Below, piece after piece: positions 30,988 through 38,041 of a DNA stretch of 39,023 bases. Below the pieces are notes generated by a model. The model made no database searches. It was not told the origin of the DNA and saw nothing but the letters and a program-made list of their open reading frames with translations. Positions within the stretch are counted from its first letter, which is position 1. Each line of letters starts with the position of its first letter. The translations under genes were made by a program, and so were the position numbers. The DNA comes from a virus: IMG/VR virus record IMGVR_UViG_3300042483_000198, positions 1 through 39,023 of that record; one strand, given 5' to 3'.

Positions 30988-31515
30988 TTAGGACGGAGAG
31001 GTGTTCTTATCGTCTGGAATCCAAGACTTACCCCAGCCGACATTCTGGATGAGGTCGGACTTCGGTATGCCTAGGCGATTGGCGAGGCGATAGACTTCTT
31101 CACGCTCCATGCCCAGTCGCTCACAGATTTCCTCTACGGCCATCTTATCCTCAATCATCTTCTGGACGATTTCAGCCATCTTGAGGACTGCGTGAGTGCC
31201 TCTGGCTCGGTTGTGGCGTACGGTAGCCATCATCTGGCTAGCCATATCCTTAGGAGTGAGGAAGACTACAGGCACCAGCCCATCCGTAAGGCTATAGATT
31301 TCCTTGTGACCAGAGACGGTCCAGCGGTGAAAGCCATCCACGATGGTGTTATCCATATTGGCGACAATCGGCTGAGTCCATCCGTCCTCCTGTATCGAGA
31401 CCTTGAGGAGGTCTAGTTCTGGAGGGGCTACTGAGTTAGGATTATAATGATTCGGCTTGAGCGAATCACGATGAACCCAGCGGATGTTATTTAGCGGGTG
31501 GTTTACGTTTGCCAT
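30988..31515 (-). CDS. ibrB-like: IbrB-like ParB/sulfiredoxin-fold protein
   Basis: 175 aa. HYNPN (23-27) and VDGFHRW (59-65) are the hallmark ParB-N nucleotide-binding/nuclease motifs of the IbrB branch, followed by MATVRHNRARGTH and a C-terminal HTH-like part (MAVEEICERLGMEREEVYRLANR, split). In E. coli the IbrB family is paired with IbrA (a PAPS-reductase-like protein) and acts on expression of eib genes. Here it directly follows the IbrA-like gene (29-base overlap) and precedes the small terminase, so the pair is transcribed together. Biochemical activity of the family is unclear. Confidence 0.82.
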   Translation of the reverse strand: MANVNHPLNNIRWVHRDSLKPNHYNPNSVAPPELDLLKVSIQEDGWTQPIVANMDNTIVDGFHRWTVSGHKEIYSLTDGLVPVVFLTPKDMASQMMATVRHNRARGTHAVLKMAEIVQKMIEDKMAVEEICERLGMEREEVYRLANRLGIPKSDLIQNVGWGKSWIPDDKNTSPS

Positions 31516-32785
31516 ATAGAGTTTGTACTTGGGATGCAGTCAGACCCATCTTCTGCCACTTGAGGCGTTGAGTGACGGAGGCGTTAGCCTTGGTGCGGTC
31601 TTTGAGGTCACCCTTCTGGAGTATCTTACAGATGTAACGCCAAGAGTAGCCAGTCCATAAGTTTTCCTTCTCGTCCTCCATCGGGAGGTCGCTGTGTTTC
31701 TTATGGAGGGCTACGAGTTGGTCTATCGTACCGAGCATCTGGTCACGGAGGTCGCCCTCGTAGTAACCTGCGATGATGTATGAGTAATCCTTCCACGTCA
31801 GATGCGGAGGCTTCGTCTTGCTGAAGCGGACTCCATAGAGTTCCGTATTAGCGTAGCGAGCCGCAGTCGACACACCCGGTAGTCGCTTGCACATCTTATG
31901 CCACATCTCTGGGAATGCCTCAGCGTAGATGTGTAGTCCACGGAGCGGCTCCTCACCAAACGGAGGACATACACGCTGTTTAGCGAGTGCTCCACCGAGG
32001 GAATTGGTGGCGTTGTAGATGTCGTAGGTCTTGTTGTAATCGAGTTTCCATTCGTCTACCAACTTCCATACATCACGCTCGCTCCAATCGTAGATAGGGT
32101 AGGCATGCCAATAGCCCCTGCGGAGTTTGGCTATGTAGTTGTCGTTCTTCTTCTGGCAGACGATGCGACGACGGCGTAGGGATTCAGCGGCTCGGATGCC
32201 CTGTACGCAGATGACGTTACCGTATTTCTTATCAAACATCTCTGGTCCGAAGTCGGGTACGCCCATTCCGTCCTTGAATTTAGGGTGGGTAAAGATGCCA
32301 TAAGCGGGAGCCTCACGCACCCACAGATGCTTCTCAGTCGGGTCCCATGTCTTCCACCATGGCTTCTCATTTGAGCAGGCATTGCGGTGCGTAATCGGGA
32401 GGCAGAACCAGTCCAGATTAACGTCCCCTCGCTGGCGTACACGATCCACATACTCGATGGTAGGCGGGTGGATGGCTTCCTCATCAAAGAAGATAGCATG
32501 GACTGGGAGGCGATTCTTCTCAGCGGCTACCTTGAGTGCCAGATGGAGGACTGCCGTAGAGTCTTTGCCTCCGCTAAAGGAGACGACGACGTGGTCGCTG
32601 ATGTCGTAGAGATACCGCATCCGTTCCAATGCGGCGGTCAGCGTATCTACGTCCGTAAACTTCTGCTTACGAGTCTTAGGGATATACACCCTACCCTCGG
32701 CATCTACATGGCCTTCGCTAGTCTCTAGCGTGGTATCATCGGTGCCGACTTCCTCGTCTTCACCTATTTCTTCTGGGTCAATCAC
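31487..32785 (-). CDS. ibrA-like: IbrA-like PAPS-reductase-family PP-loop protein
   Basis: 432 aa from a GTG at 32785 whose last bases overlap the cupin stop (GTGA), as in other genes here; an ATG at 32875 would overlap by 94 bases. PP-loop SGGKDS at 71-76, then FDEEAIHPPTIEYVDRV, a C-rich loop THRNACSNEKPWW, and VICVQGIRAAESLRRRR plus YPIYDWSERDVWKLVDEW, which match IbrA/DUF3440-type proteins. The first 45 residues are acidic and disordered. Member of the ParB-cupin-PP-loop-ParB cassette. The enzyme probably adenylates a substrate; which one is unknown. Confidence 0.85.
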   Translation of the reverse strand: MIDPEEIGEDEEVGTDDTTLETSEGHVDAEGRVYIPKTRKQKFTDVDTLTAALERMRYLYDISDHVVVSFSGGKDSTAVLHLALKVAAEKNRLPVHAIFFDEEAIHPPTIEYVDRVRQRGDVNLDWFCLPITHRNACSNEKPWWKTWDPTEKHLWVREAPAYGIFTHPKFKDGMGVPDFGPEMFDKKYGNVICVQGIRAAESLRRRRIVCQKKNDNYIAKLRRGYWHAYPIYDWSERDVWKLVDEWKLDYNKTYDIYNATNSLGGALAKQRVCPPFGEEPLRGLHIYAEAFPEMWHKMCKRLPGVSTAARYANTELYGVRFSKTKPPHLTWKDYSYIIAGYYEGDLRDQMLGTIDQLVALHKKHSDLPMEDEKENLWTGYSWRYICKILQKGDLKDRTKANASVTQRLKWQKMGLTASQVQTLYGKRKPPAK

Positions 32786-33546
32786 GATAGTGCAGGAGGC
32801 AACCAAGGGTTGATGACATTCTCCTTGGACAGGTGCTTGGCCTCGGTGTTGTCGATAGACTTCCCATCTACCCAAGTACGGTTAATCATCGGATGGACTT
32901 CGTGCGTAGGTCCGAAGTCGGAGTCGGGATGGTAGGCGATAACGTCCATGTGGCTATGCTCCGTAGAGAAGCGGTGAACTCCATCCTTAGGGATGTGGAA
33001 GATAAGTCCCTTGACGAGTTTCGTATCGCCTATCGGAGTCCAGCACCAGCCCTCGCCACCTGCTACTGCACCGAAGCGAGTAGATGGATGAGTGTGCATC
33101 GTCTGCTCAATCTTGTCTGGGAAGTGCAGGTGATTGAAGCAGGGTTCGCCCTTGAGCATCGGAGGGACTAGGAGCGTATCAGAACAGCCATCAATGTAAC
33201 GCATGCGACCCTTCTTCTCGATGGGACCACCGACGTAGGCGTAGCCTAGGTAGCCGTAACGCTGAACCACGAACACGCATCCGAGGATGACTATATGGGC
33301 ACAGCCATTAGGGAGTTGGAAGAACTGCCCAGCACGGACGATTCCGTTCGGAGTCACCGCATGGCCGTGGACAACGTAACCATAACACGAACCACGCTCT
33401 GGGATACTAGCAACTTTCGGCTCATCCGTAATGAAGCCATAAAGAGCAGATGGCTGAGGTTCTTCATCTTCTCGCAGGAGTCCCCACGCCTCTGACCATG
33501 CTGCAAAGTGGGTGGTGTTTATTATCGGATTGCCGTATGTTTTCAT
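32782..33546 (-). CDS. bicupin-like metal-binding protein
   Basis: 254 aa, two beta-barrel-like halves. The first half has YVVHGHAVTPNGIVRAGQFF and HIVILGCVFVVQ. The second has HTHPSTRFGAVAGGEGWCW (151-169) with H151 and H153, a following IPKDGVHRF with H191, and a long DVIAYHPDSDFGPTHEVHP. This is the metal-binding cupin pattern (HxH, then H). It starts by ATGA overlap with the ParB gene and ends overlapping the IbrA-like start. A cupin oxidoreductase or isomerase is possible; the substrate is unknown. Cupin neighbours are unusual for phage ParB/PP-loop genes. Confidence 0.7.
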   Translation of the reverse strand: MKTYGNPIINTTHFAAWSEAWGLLREDEEPQPSALYGFITDEPKVASIPERGSCYGYVVHGHAVTPNGIVRAGQFFQLPNGCAHIVILGCVFVVQRYGYLGYAYVGGPIEKKGRMRYIDGCSDTLLVPPMLKGEPCFNHLHFPDKIEQTMHTHPSTRFGAVAGGEGWCWTPIGDTKLVKGLIFHIPKDGVHRFSTEHSHMDVIAYHPDSDFGPTHEVHPMINRTWVDGKSIDNTEAKHLSKENVINPWLPPALS

Positions 33547-34184
33547 TCTTTATTCGAATTGTAGAACTCACAGAGGAAGACGAGTGCATCTTCCATCTTC
33601 GGGAAGTTCTGAGACGCTTTGATTTCATTGAGCGTAGAGATAACGAGCAGTTTGGTCGTATGCTGACAGACCAAGGAGAAGTCAGAGTATTGGTCATCGG
33701 TGACCCTAGGTCCATGCTCCTTATCGGCACCGCCTGCTCGCTGTTCTGCCTCGGATGCTTCATGGAGGAGTTCATTCAAATACTCCTCAGTAAATCCGGT
33801 AAGGTTGAGTGCTATCTTACCCTCGTCTTTGATGGCCTGCAGTTCCATCCGTAGCATGTCTTCATCCCATCCACCACCGATTTCAGTAAGGCGGTTATCA
33901 GCGATGACGTACGCACGTCTCTTAGCATCATCCAGATGCGAAAGACGGATGCACGGAACCTTATCGAACCCGATACGCTTTGCGGCATCGAGTCGTCCGT
34001 GACCAGCGATGACTCCATTGTCGTCGTCGATAAGGACTGGGTTATTGAAACCGAACTCCTTGATGGAGGATACTATCTTCTCCAACTGCATCTCGCTATG
34101 CTTTCTGGAGTTGTTTTCGTACGGGATTAAGGCCTCGGGAGATATGTATTCTACCGTGAACGACTTCAATGCAGGATGGCTCAT
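33543..34184 (-). CDS. ParB-N domain nuclease-like protein
   Basis: 213 aa. YENNSRKHS (22-30), VIAGHGRLDAAKRIGFD (58-74) and a downstream AYVIADNRLTEIGGGWD are the ParB/Srx motif set typical of phage ParB-like proteins often found with DNA methyltransferases. No methyltransferase motif follows in this protein; the C-terminal third is unrecognised. First gene of the cassette, with a candidate promoter at 34202-34230 upstream. It may bind or nick DNA. Confidence 0.8.
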   Translation of the reverse strand: MSHPALKSFTVEYISPEALIPYENNSRKHSEMQLEKIVSSIKEFGFNNPVLIDDDNGVIAGHGRLDAAKRIGFDKVPCIRLSHLDDAKRRAYVIADNRLTEIGGGWDEDMLRMELQAIKDEGKIALNLTGFTEEYLNELLHEASEAEQRAGGADKEHGPRVTDDQYSDFSLVCQHTTKLLVISTLNEIKASQNFPKMEDALVFLCEFYNSNKE

Positions 34185-34201
34185 TGGTTTAGACCTTAAC
34201 T

Positions 34202-34230
34202 ATCCTAACTAAACTAACAAGGATTTTCGA
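34202..34230 (-). promoter_or_regulatory. weak candidate promoter for the ParB cassette
   Basis: On the minus strand TCGAAA (34225-34230), 17-base spacer, TAGGAT (34202-34207), each 4 of 6 matches to consensus. The sequence between 34185 and 34230 is AT-rich, unlike the neighbours. Confidence 0.35.
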
Positions 34231-34290
34231 CGTGTCGACTACCCCATCGGAGGGGGGTGGTGCCGAAGAGATTCCTTTATGCTCCGTATC

Positions 34291-34350
34291 CCATTGAGTT
34301 AAGGTACTACCATTGAGTACGCTTATGGTGATGACCATCATGGAGTTAAG
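34291..34350. repeat. short direct repeats upstream of the ParB cassette
   Basis: CCATTGAGT occurs at 34291-34299 and 34310-34318, and the related CATGGAGTTAAG at 34339-34350 matches CATTGAGTTAAG (34292-34303) at 11 of 12. They lie upstream of the ParB start and may be an operator or iteron-like set. Rest of this 160-base gap holds only a small hairpin ACCCC/GGGGT (34241-34258). Confidence 0.4.
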
Positions 34351-34888
34351 TGGATGATGGGCGTTGCTTCTTCTTACGCCATGCCATCGTCATACCATCC
34401 GATTGCCTAGCACGATGCTCCTCAGTACGATAGGCTGGTAGGTTGAGTGCCTCCTGCATCTTACGTACTCGCCAGTTGAATGCTGATGGGGTCATCCCTA
34501 TAGTATGGCATAAGGCTGATTGAGGTACCTCGGTGAGGCACAGAGCCGCTTGTACGACGAGGGAGTGGGTGAGCACCTTCTTGTCCTTGGATAGCCCATA
34601 AGCCCCTATGAGGAAGCGGACGTAGGAGATGAACGTGGTCCTCGGGATGGTAGCATCGGCCTCCTCACCTACCCCATCATTCAATAGGGCTGATAGAGCA
34701 GGGTCTTCTGAACGTAGAAGCGGGTCACTATCGGGCTTACCATACTGTTCTACGAGCCTATCTAGGGAGCGGGTCGATCCGATACTAGCATCCCAATGGT
34801 CTGGGTGCAGTCCCTTGGCCTTTAGTTCCTTACGGCGTGATGCCGATAGACCATAGAACCAAGTAGCGTATTGCCTACGCTCGTCCAC
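34346..34888 (-). CDS. helix-turn-helix protein, paralogue 2
   Basis: 180 aa from a GTG immediately after the previous TAA. WFYGLSASRRKELKAKG near 10-26, DASIGSTRSLDRL near 33-45 and a C-terminal HTH (QSALCHTIGMTPSAFNWRV, 123-141) parallel the protein at 22353-22892. The end is basic (AWRKKKQRPSST). Likely DNA-binding regulator of late genes or packaging; relation to the other copy suggests duplication within the phage. Alternative: a small-terminase-like protein. Confidence 0.7.
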   Translation of the reverse strand: MDERRQYATWFYGLSASRRKELKAKGLHPDHWDASIGSTRSLDRLVEQYGKPDSDPLLRSEDPALSALLNDGVGEEADATIPRTTFISYVRFLIGAYGLSKDKKVLTHSLVVQAALCLTEVPQSALCHTIGMTPSAFNWRVRKMQEALNLPAYRTEEHRARQSDGMTMAWRKKKQRPSST

Positions 34889-35143
34889 TTAGCCCGATAT
34901 AGGCAGGTCGGGTTGATTAGGGTCGAAAGCACCTTCTACGGTGACCTTATCCCGCTTGGAGTACGACATGCGGATACCCCATGCCACGATGCCGTTTGGT
35001 TCGAATGCGAGTTTGACTCCGATAGACGTAGAAGCATCGCCTTCATCATTGCAGGTCTCTTGGATAGAGTCCCACTTAGATGCGAGGATTGCGGCTATGT
35101 CCTTGGCTATGGCGTCAGTTACGGTGTTCTTGAGTTTGGGCAT
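34889..35143 (-). CDS. hypothetical protein, 84 aa
   Basis: First gene of the operon after the tRNA terminator. An amphipathic helix (AIAKDIAAILASKWDSIQET) is followed by beta strands (SIGVKLAFEPNGIVAWGIRM). This small alpha/beta pattern is not recognised. A promoter whose predicted start falls on or next to the ATG (35150-35177) suggests a leaderless transcript. Confidence 0.6.
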   Translation of the reverse strand: MPKLKNTVTDAIAKDIAAILASKWDSIQETCNDEGDASTSIGVKLAFEPNGIVAWGIRMSYSKRDKVTVEGAFDPNQPDLPISG

Positions 35144-35149
35144 ACGCTC

Positions 35150-35177
35150 AAGATAGGCGTACTGTCCCTACAGTCAA
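35150..35177 (-). promoter_or_regulatory. candidate promoter, possibly leaderless
   Basis: Minus strand TTGACT (35172-35177), 16-base spacer, TATCTT (35150-35155). The ATG of the downstream gene begins seven bases past the -10, so transcription could start at or next to the start codon. Confidence 0.5.
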
Positions 35178-35186
35178 TGGGAATGA

Positions 35187-35236
35187 GGGCGGGTGCTGGG
35201 ACCCTCTCGGCTGGTATAATCGACGCTGAGGGCAAT
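35187..35236. other. GC-rich cassette D
   Basis: GGGCGGGTGCTGGGACCCTC (35187-35206) forms GGGT/ACCC hairpin with the CTGGGA loop seen in cassettes B and C; CGACGCTGAGGGCAA (35221-35235) recurs in the Lys-rich gene at about 10829. No ORF here. Lies between the terminator after the tRNA and the 35150 promoter. Confidence 0.5.
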
Positions 35237-35247
35237 TGTGGAGGCAC

Positions 35248-35277
35248 AAAAAAGCCCCATCTGGTGAGGATGAGGCT
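35248..35277 (-). terminator. intrinsic terminator after the tRNA
   Basis: Minus strand AGCCTCATC / GATGGGGCT, 9-bp stem with one G-U pair and 7-base loop CTCACCA, followed by TTTTTT. Six bases downstream of the tRNA 3' end; ends the Rad52-exonuclease-tRNA operon. Confidence 0.9.
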
Positions 35278-35282
35278 GAAAG

Positions 35283-35354
35283 TGGGTGCGGATGGACTCG
35301 AACCAGCATTAGCCCGTTATGAGCGGGTCGTTCTAACCTTTGAACTACGCACCC
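35283..35354 (-). tRNA. tRNA with CAU anticodon (Met or Ile2)
   Basis: 72 bases. Acceptor GGGTGCG with CGCACCC (7 bp), D-stem GTTC/GAAC, anticodon loop CTCATAA with anticodon CAU, T-loop TTCGAGT. Two flaws: positions 27-43 are A-C and the T-stem has one C-T mismatch. Discriminator A; CCA is not encoded. Five bases after the exonuclease stop, so co-transcribed with it. CAU may decode Met or, after lysidine modification, AUA Ile; the sequence does not decide. Confidence 0.85.
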
Positions 35355-35359
35355 TTAGT

Positions 35360-36181
35360 TCAGTCGACTATGGTATCCGAGCGGATAGCGAGCGTGGTGA
35401 TGCAGTCGGGTAGTCCCATCCAAACATCGTTCTTAACGCACACCGATAGGAGTTTCATCAGACCTCTATACTCCTTGTACGTCTTTGCTATGTCATCCTT
35501 GTGGATTTCGTAGATGGCGATGGAGTTCGGCTTAGCCTTCTCACAACAGGCGAAGTAGAAGTGACTGATGTTCATACCGTTCTGACGAGCGAGTTCCAAG
35601 TAGATGACGGCCTGCATATCATAACGATACTGCCATACGGTCTTCTTGAACTGACGTGGACTAGGCACATCGCCCATCGACTTGAGGTCGAGGATGAAGT
35701 TGTCTCCGATGAAATCGGGTCTGCCCTTCAATCCCACGTTAGGATACTCTTCATCACGGCCTTCCAATCGGCACTCAATAGCACCTAGCATGGAGTTCGC
35801 CTTACCATTAGGACGAGCGAGTAGCCCCATCAGCATGCTGTTATTGCGAGCCGAAGTAGCCATACGCTGTACGGTATCCCAATCCTCTTGGTCGATAGCG
35901 ACTGCCTTGTCCTGCTGTATCTGCTCCATGAACTTGGCGTACTCTTCTTTGCCTACGTTAGTCCTGCGGTTGATTTCGGGCATCAGCCTCACCTGCTTTA
36001 CGAACTTTTCTGGCTCGAGGATAGCAGTATGGAATGCCGTACCGAGCATCATAGCGGACGTAGTCTCGCTCGGCTCATCTAACCAAGCCTTGTAGTGAGC
36101 AGGGCTATCACCCAATGAGACCAGACCGCCCTTGCTGATGCGATAGACCCCATCATCCGTCTTAGGATTAGAATGGGACAT
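35360..36181 (-). CDS. RecE-like PD-(D/E)XK exonuclease
   Basis: 273 aa. GTAFHTAILEPEKF (47-60) with His51, Glu136, KGRPDFI (152-158) with Asp156, then LDLK (164-167) and QYRYDMQAVIYLEL (184-197) are the lambda-exonuclease/RecE (DUF3799-type) motif set. Digests one strand of linear duplex DNA to make single strands for annealing. Its start is 14 bases inside the Rad52-like gene end; coupling of exonuclease and annealase is the standard phage two-component recombination system. Confidence 0.88.
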   Translation of the reverse strand: MSHSNPKTDDGVYRISKGGLVSLGDSPAHYKAWLDEPSETTSAMMLGTAFHTAILEPEKFVKQVRLMPEINRRTNVGKEEYAKFMEQIQQDKAVAIDQEDWDTVQRMATSARNNSMLMGLLARPNGKANSMLGAIECRLEGRDEEYPNVGLKGRPDFIGDNFILDLKSMGDVPSPRQFKKTVWQYRYDMQAVIYLELARQNGMNISHFYFACCEKAKPNSIAIYEIHKDDIAKTYKEYRGLMKLLSVCVKNDVWMGLPDCITTLAIRSDTIVD

Positions 36182-36977
36182 CGTCAGAAGTCTCCTCCTT
36201 GTTGTTATTGAGCAGGGTCTTAGCGGCTAACTTCAACGCCCTATCCTTATCAGCGAACTTACCTTCCTTGACCTCATAGGTATTCGCTACCCACTCGATA
36301 GCACGCTTGTCGACTTGGAGCACCTCGCCCATCGTCTTACCCTTATGCTTACCGAATGGGTAAGTCATGTTAGTAGCGTCATCGAGGCTCATCGTGCCAG
36401 TCGTCACCGGCTGGGCTGATTGGGTCGCTTTGTAGGCTGGCTTGGGGCTGGGAGCCGCAGGCTGGCTGTAATCGACCATAGGCTCGGCTGGCGTAGCGTC
36501 ATCGAGGCGAGGCGGGTCCCAGCGGAATCGGCTACCGTCCTTCGTCTTACCGAAGTTGGCTCCTCGGTCTGTGACTACTGCCCACGTCTCTGGCATGTCA
36601 TATAGGTAACGCCCGATGCCGAGTAGGACTGCGGCTCGCTTCATCGCACCAGACGCTGCCGTCTTAAAAGGGTCGATGTCGCTTTCCTTATCCAATGGCA
36701 CCTCGCATGAGCCAGTCACCTTGCGGTCACGCTCACCTTCCCATACACGGAGTTGGACTACGCATACGGCCTTATTGCCAATCTGCTGATAGGCTTCCTG
36801 TTGGTCCCAGCCTTCTGGGAATACGCTGTCGAGTCGCTCCATGATAGTGCGATTGTCGACGTAGGCTAATACCCTAGCCCAGATAGTACCGTCTTCCTTC
36901 TTACCGCACGATTGGACACGCCATTCTAGCCTGTCTGCTTCAATCGGGGCTTTTAGTAACTGCAACTTGCTACTCAT
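36168..36977 (-). CDS. Rad52-like single-strand annealing protein with extra domain and SSB-like tip
   Basis: 269 aa. Residues 35-130 fit the Rad52/Sak fold (LAYVDNRTIMERLDSVFP; QLRVWEGERDRKVTGS; GAMKRAAVLLGIGRYLYDMP). A Pro/Ala-rich linker (160-195) follows, then YPFGKHKGKTMGEVLQVDKR (206-225) resembling DUF3820, and the protein ends SDDVPF, like the acidic tip of bacterial SSB that recruits repair proteins. It anneals complementary strands produced by the adjacent exonuclease. The fused second domain and tip are unusual. The linker contains GACGCTACGCC at DNA level. Confidence 0.85.
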   Translation of the reverse strand: MSSKLQLLKAPIEADRLEWRVQSCGKKEDGTIWARVLAYVDNRTIMERLDSVFPEGWDQQEAYQQIGNKAVCVVQLRVWEGERDRKVTGSCEVPLDKESDIDPFKTAASGAMKRAAVLLGIGRYLYDMPETWAVVTDRGANFGKTKDGSRFRWDPPRLDDATPAEPMVDYSQPAAPSPKPAYKATQSAQPVTTGTMSLDDATNMTYPFGKHKGKTMGEVLQVDKRAIEWVANTYEVKEGKFADKDRALKLAAKTLLNNNKEETSDDVPF

Positions 36978-36997
36978 GTTCTGTTGTTCTATGCTCC

Positions 36998-37420
36998 TTA
37001 CTTCGTGGCTGTTAGTCTCTCAAGTGCACGAAGTTTCACTTGAGGTACTTTCTTAGGGTCGAATCCGCATCGTGCGAATCCTTGGAATCCCATTGAAAAT
37101 GAAAGGTAGAGTTGCTCCTCGGTAGGATGTGCAATCCGAGCGTTGTTTAATAGACGCTGTTCCTGTAGGAGGAGGAAGTAGATTGCCATTTGACGTTGGG
37201 CGACAGGCTCGTGCCTTCTGCTCCATGAGATAGAGGGGATTCCTTTTCGCTCAAGGGAATTGTTGGTGTCACGCCAACTTATCTCCCACATCTGCCATGC
37301 ACCTACTGCCCTTCCGTTATCGCCTACTGCATTGTAGTCGTGATTGGATTCTACTTGGGCTACTCGATTGACGAAGTCTGTCGTCACTAGTGAAGTCGCT
37401 AATAGCATCGTGGTCAGCAT
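36998..37420 (-). CDS. lysozyme-like endolysin (SLT fold), possible signal-anchor
   Basis: 140 aa from ATG 37420, which gives a 7-base overlap; a longer frame to 37465 is rejected. N-terminal MLTTMLLATSLVTT is hydrophobic without basic residues, a weak signal or SAR segment. Catalytic Glu24 in VESNHDYNAVGDNGRAVGAW, then a soluble lytic transglycosylase-like core. Cuts peptidoglycan glycan strands. It lies among early/recombination genes, far from the holin and spanin candidates at 11.6-12.8 kb, so it would be expressed from another transcript part. Could alternatively be a virion lysozyme. Confidence 0.72.
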   Translation of the reverse strand: MLTTMLLATSLVTTDFVNRVAQVESNHDYNAVGDNGRAVGAWQMWEISWRDTNNSLERKGIPSISWSRRHEPVAQRQMAIYFLLLQEQRLLNNARIAHPTEEQLYLSFSMGFQGFARCGFDPKKVPQVKLRALERLTATK

Positions 37421-37773
37421 GGATGTGGTAGGGTGAATTCTTCGGTGAGCATATGCGGAGTGCATTCTAAGTCGCTACTGTCTATTTGCAGAGTTGCGTC
37501 ATAGACTCCGTAATACTTACCCTTAGCAAAGATGACGGACTTGTATCGTTCATTGACGATACGCTTCCATTCGGTCGGTATGACGAACACCCTTCCTTCG
37601 CCTAATTGAGTAGACATAGACGTAGCCTCACGACGGCTATCGAATGCGTATACGATAAACAGCCTGTCGGTCATCATGTCGAAGTGAGGTTCTACTCCCC
37701 AGTCATTAGCCTTGGCATTGGAGGATGCCCTAGCCATCTCTCTTAATGCGGTAGTAAATGCCACTTTACGCAT
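37414..37773 (-). CDS. hypothetical protein, 119 aa
   Basis: Start ATG 37771-37773 gives overlap ATGCGTAA with the upstream stop; a start at 37869 is rejected. Mixed: MRKVAFTTALREMARASSN helix, then strand-rich (RLFIVYAFDSRRE; GRVFVIPTEWKRIV; SVIFAKGKYYGVYDA). No recognised motif. Confidence 0.6.
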   Translation of the reverse strand: MRKVAFTTALREMARASSNAKANDWGVEPHFDMMTDRLFIVYAFDSRREATSMSTQLGEGRVFVIPTEWKRIVNERYKSVIFAKGKYYGVYDATLQIDSSDLECTPHMLTEEFTLPHPC

Positions 37774-38041
37774 CTGGTTTGAAATGCTTGGCATCCTCCC
37801 AATCGTTGATGATAGGCGAGTGGGCTTGGTAGTCGACCAGCCATAACGCCCTCGATAGCGTGTTTCCACTACGGCTCATACGCTCTACTCGCTTGCGTAG
37901 TTCCTTGATGGTGCTTTCTAACTCAAGTTGGCGATTGGTGTGGTCATAATAGGCTTTGGTGAGTTTGTCCTGCATTTCACGGACGCACCTAAATGCGGCA
38001 TCACGTTGCTTGGTGACGTGGTCTAGTTGCTCGTCGCTCAT
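37766..38041 (-). CDS. coiled-coil protein, 91 aa
   Basis: ATG 38039-38041 overlaps the upstream stop (ATGA). Helical: CVREMQDKLTKAYYDHTNRQ, LESTIKELRKRVERMSRS with heptads, then ALWLVDYQAHSPII. A longer frame starting at 38119 is not preferred. Function unknown. Confidence 0.6.
   Translation of the reverse strand: MSDEQLDHVTKQRDAAFRCVREMQDKLTKAYYDHTNRQLELESTIKELRKRVERMSRSGNTLSRALWLVDYQAHSPIINDWEDAKHFKPDA

Noticed and set aside
32786-32875. ATG start for the IbrA-like gene
   Set aside because: Would overlap the cupin by 94 bases; the GTG that overlaps the cupin stop as GTGA matches other starts in this genome.
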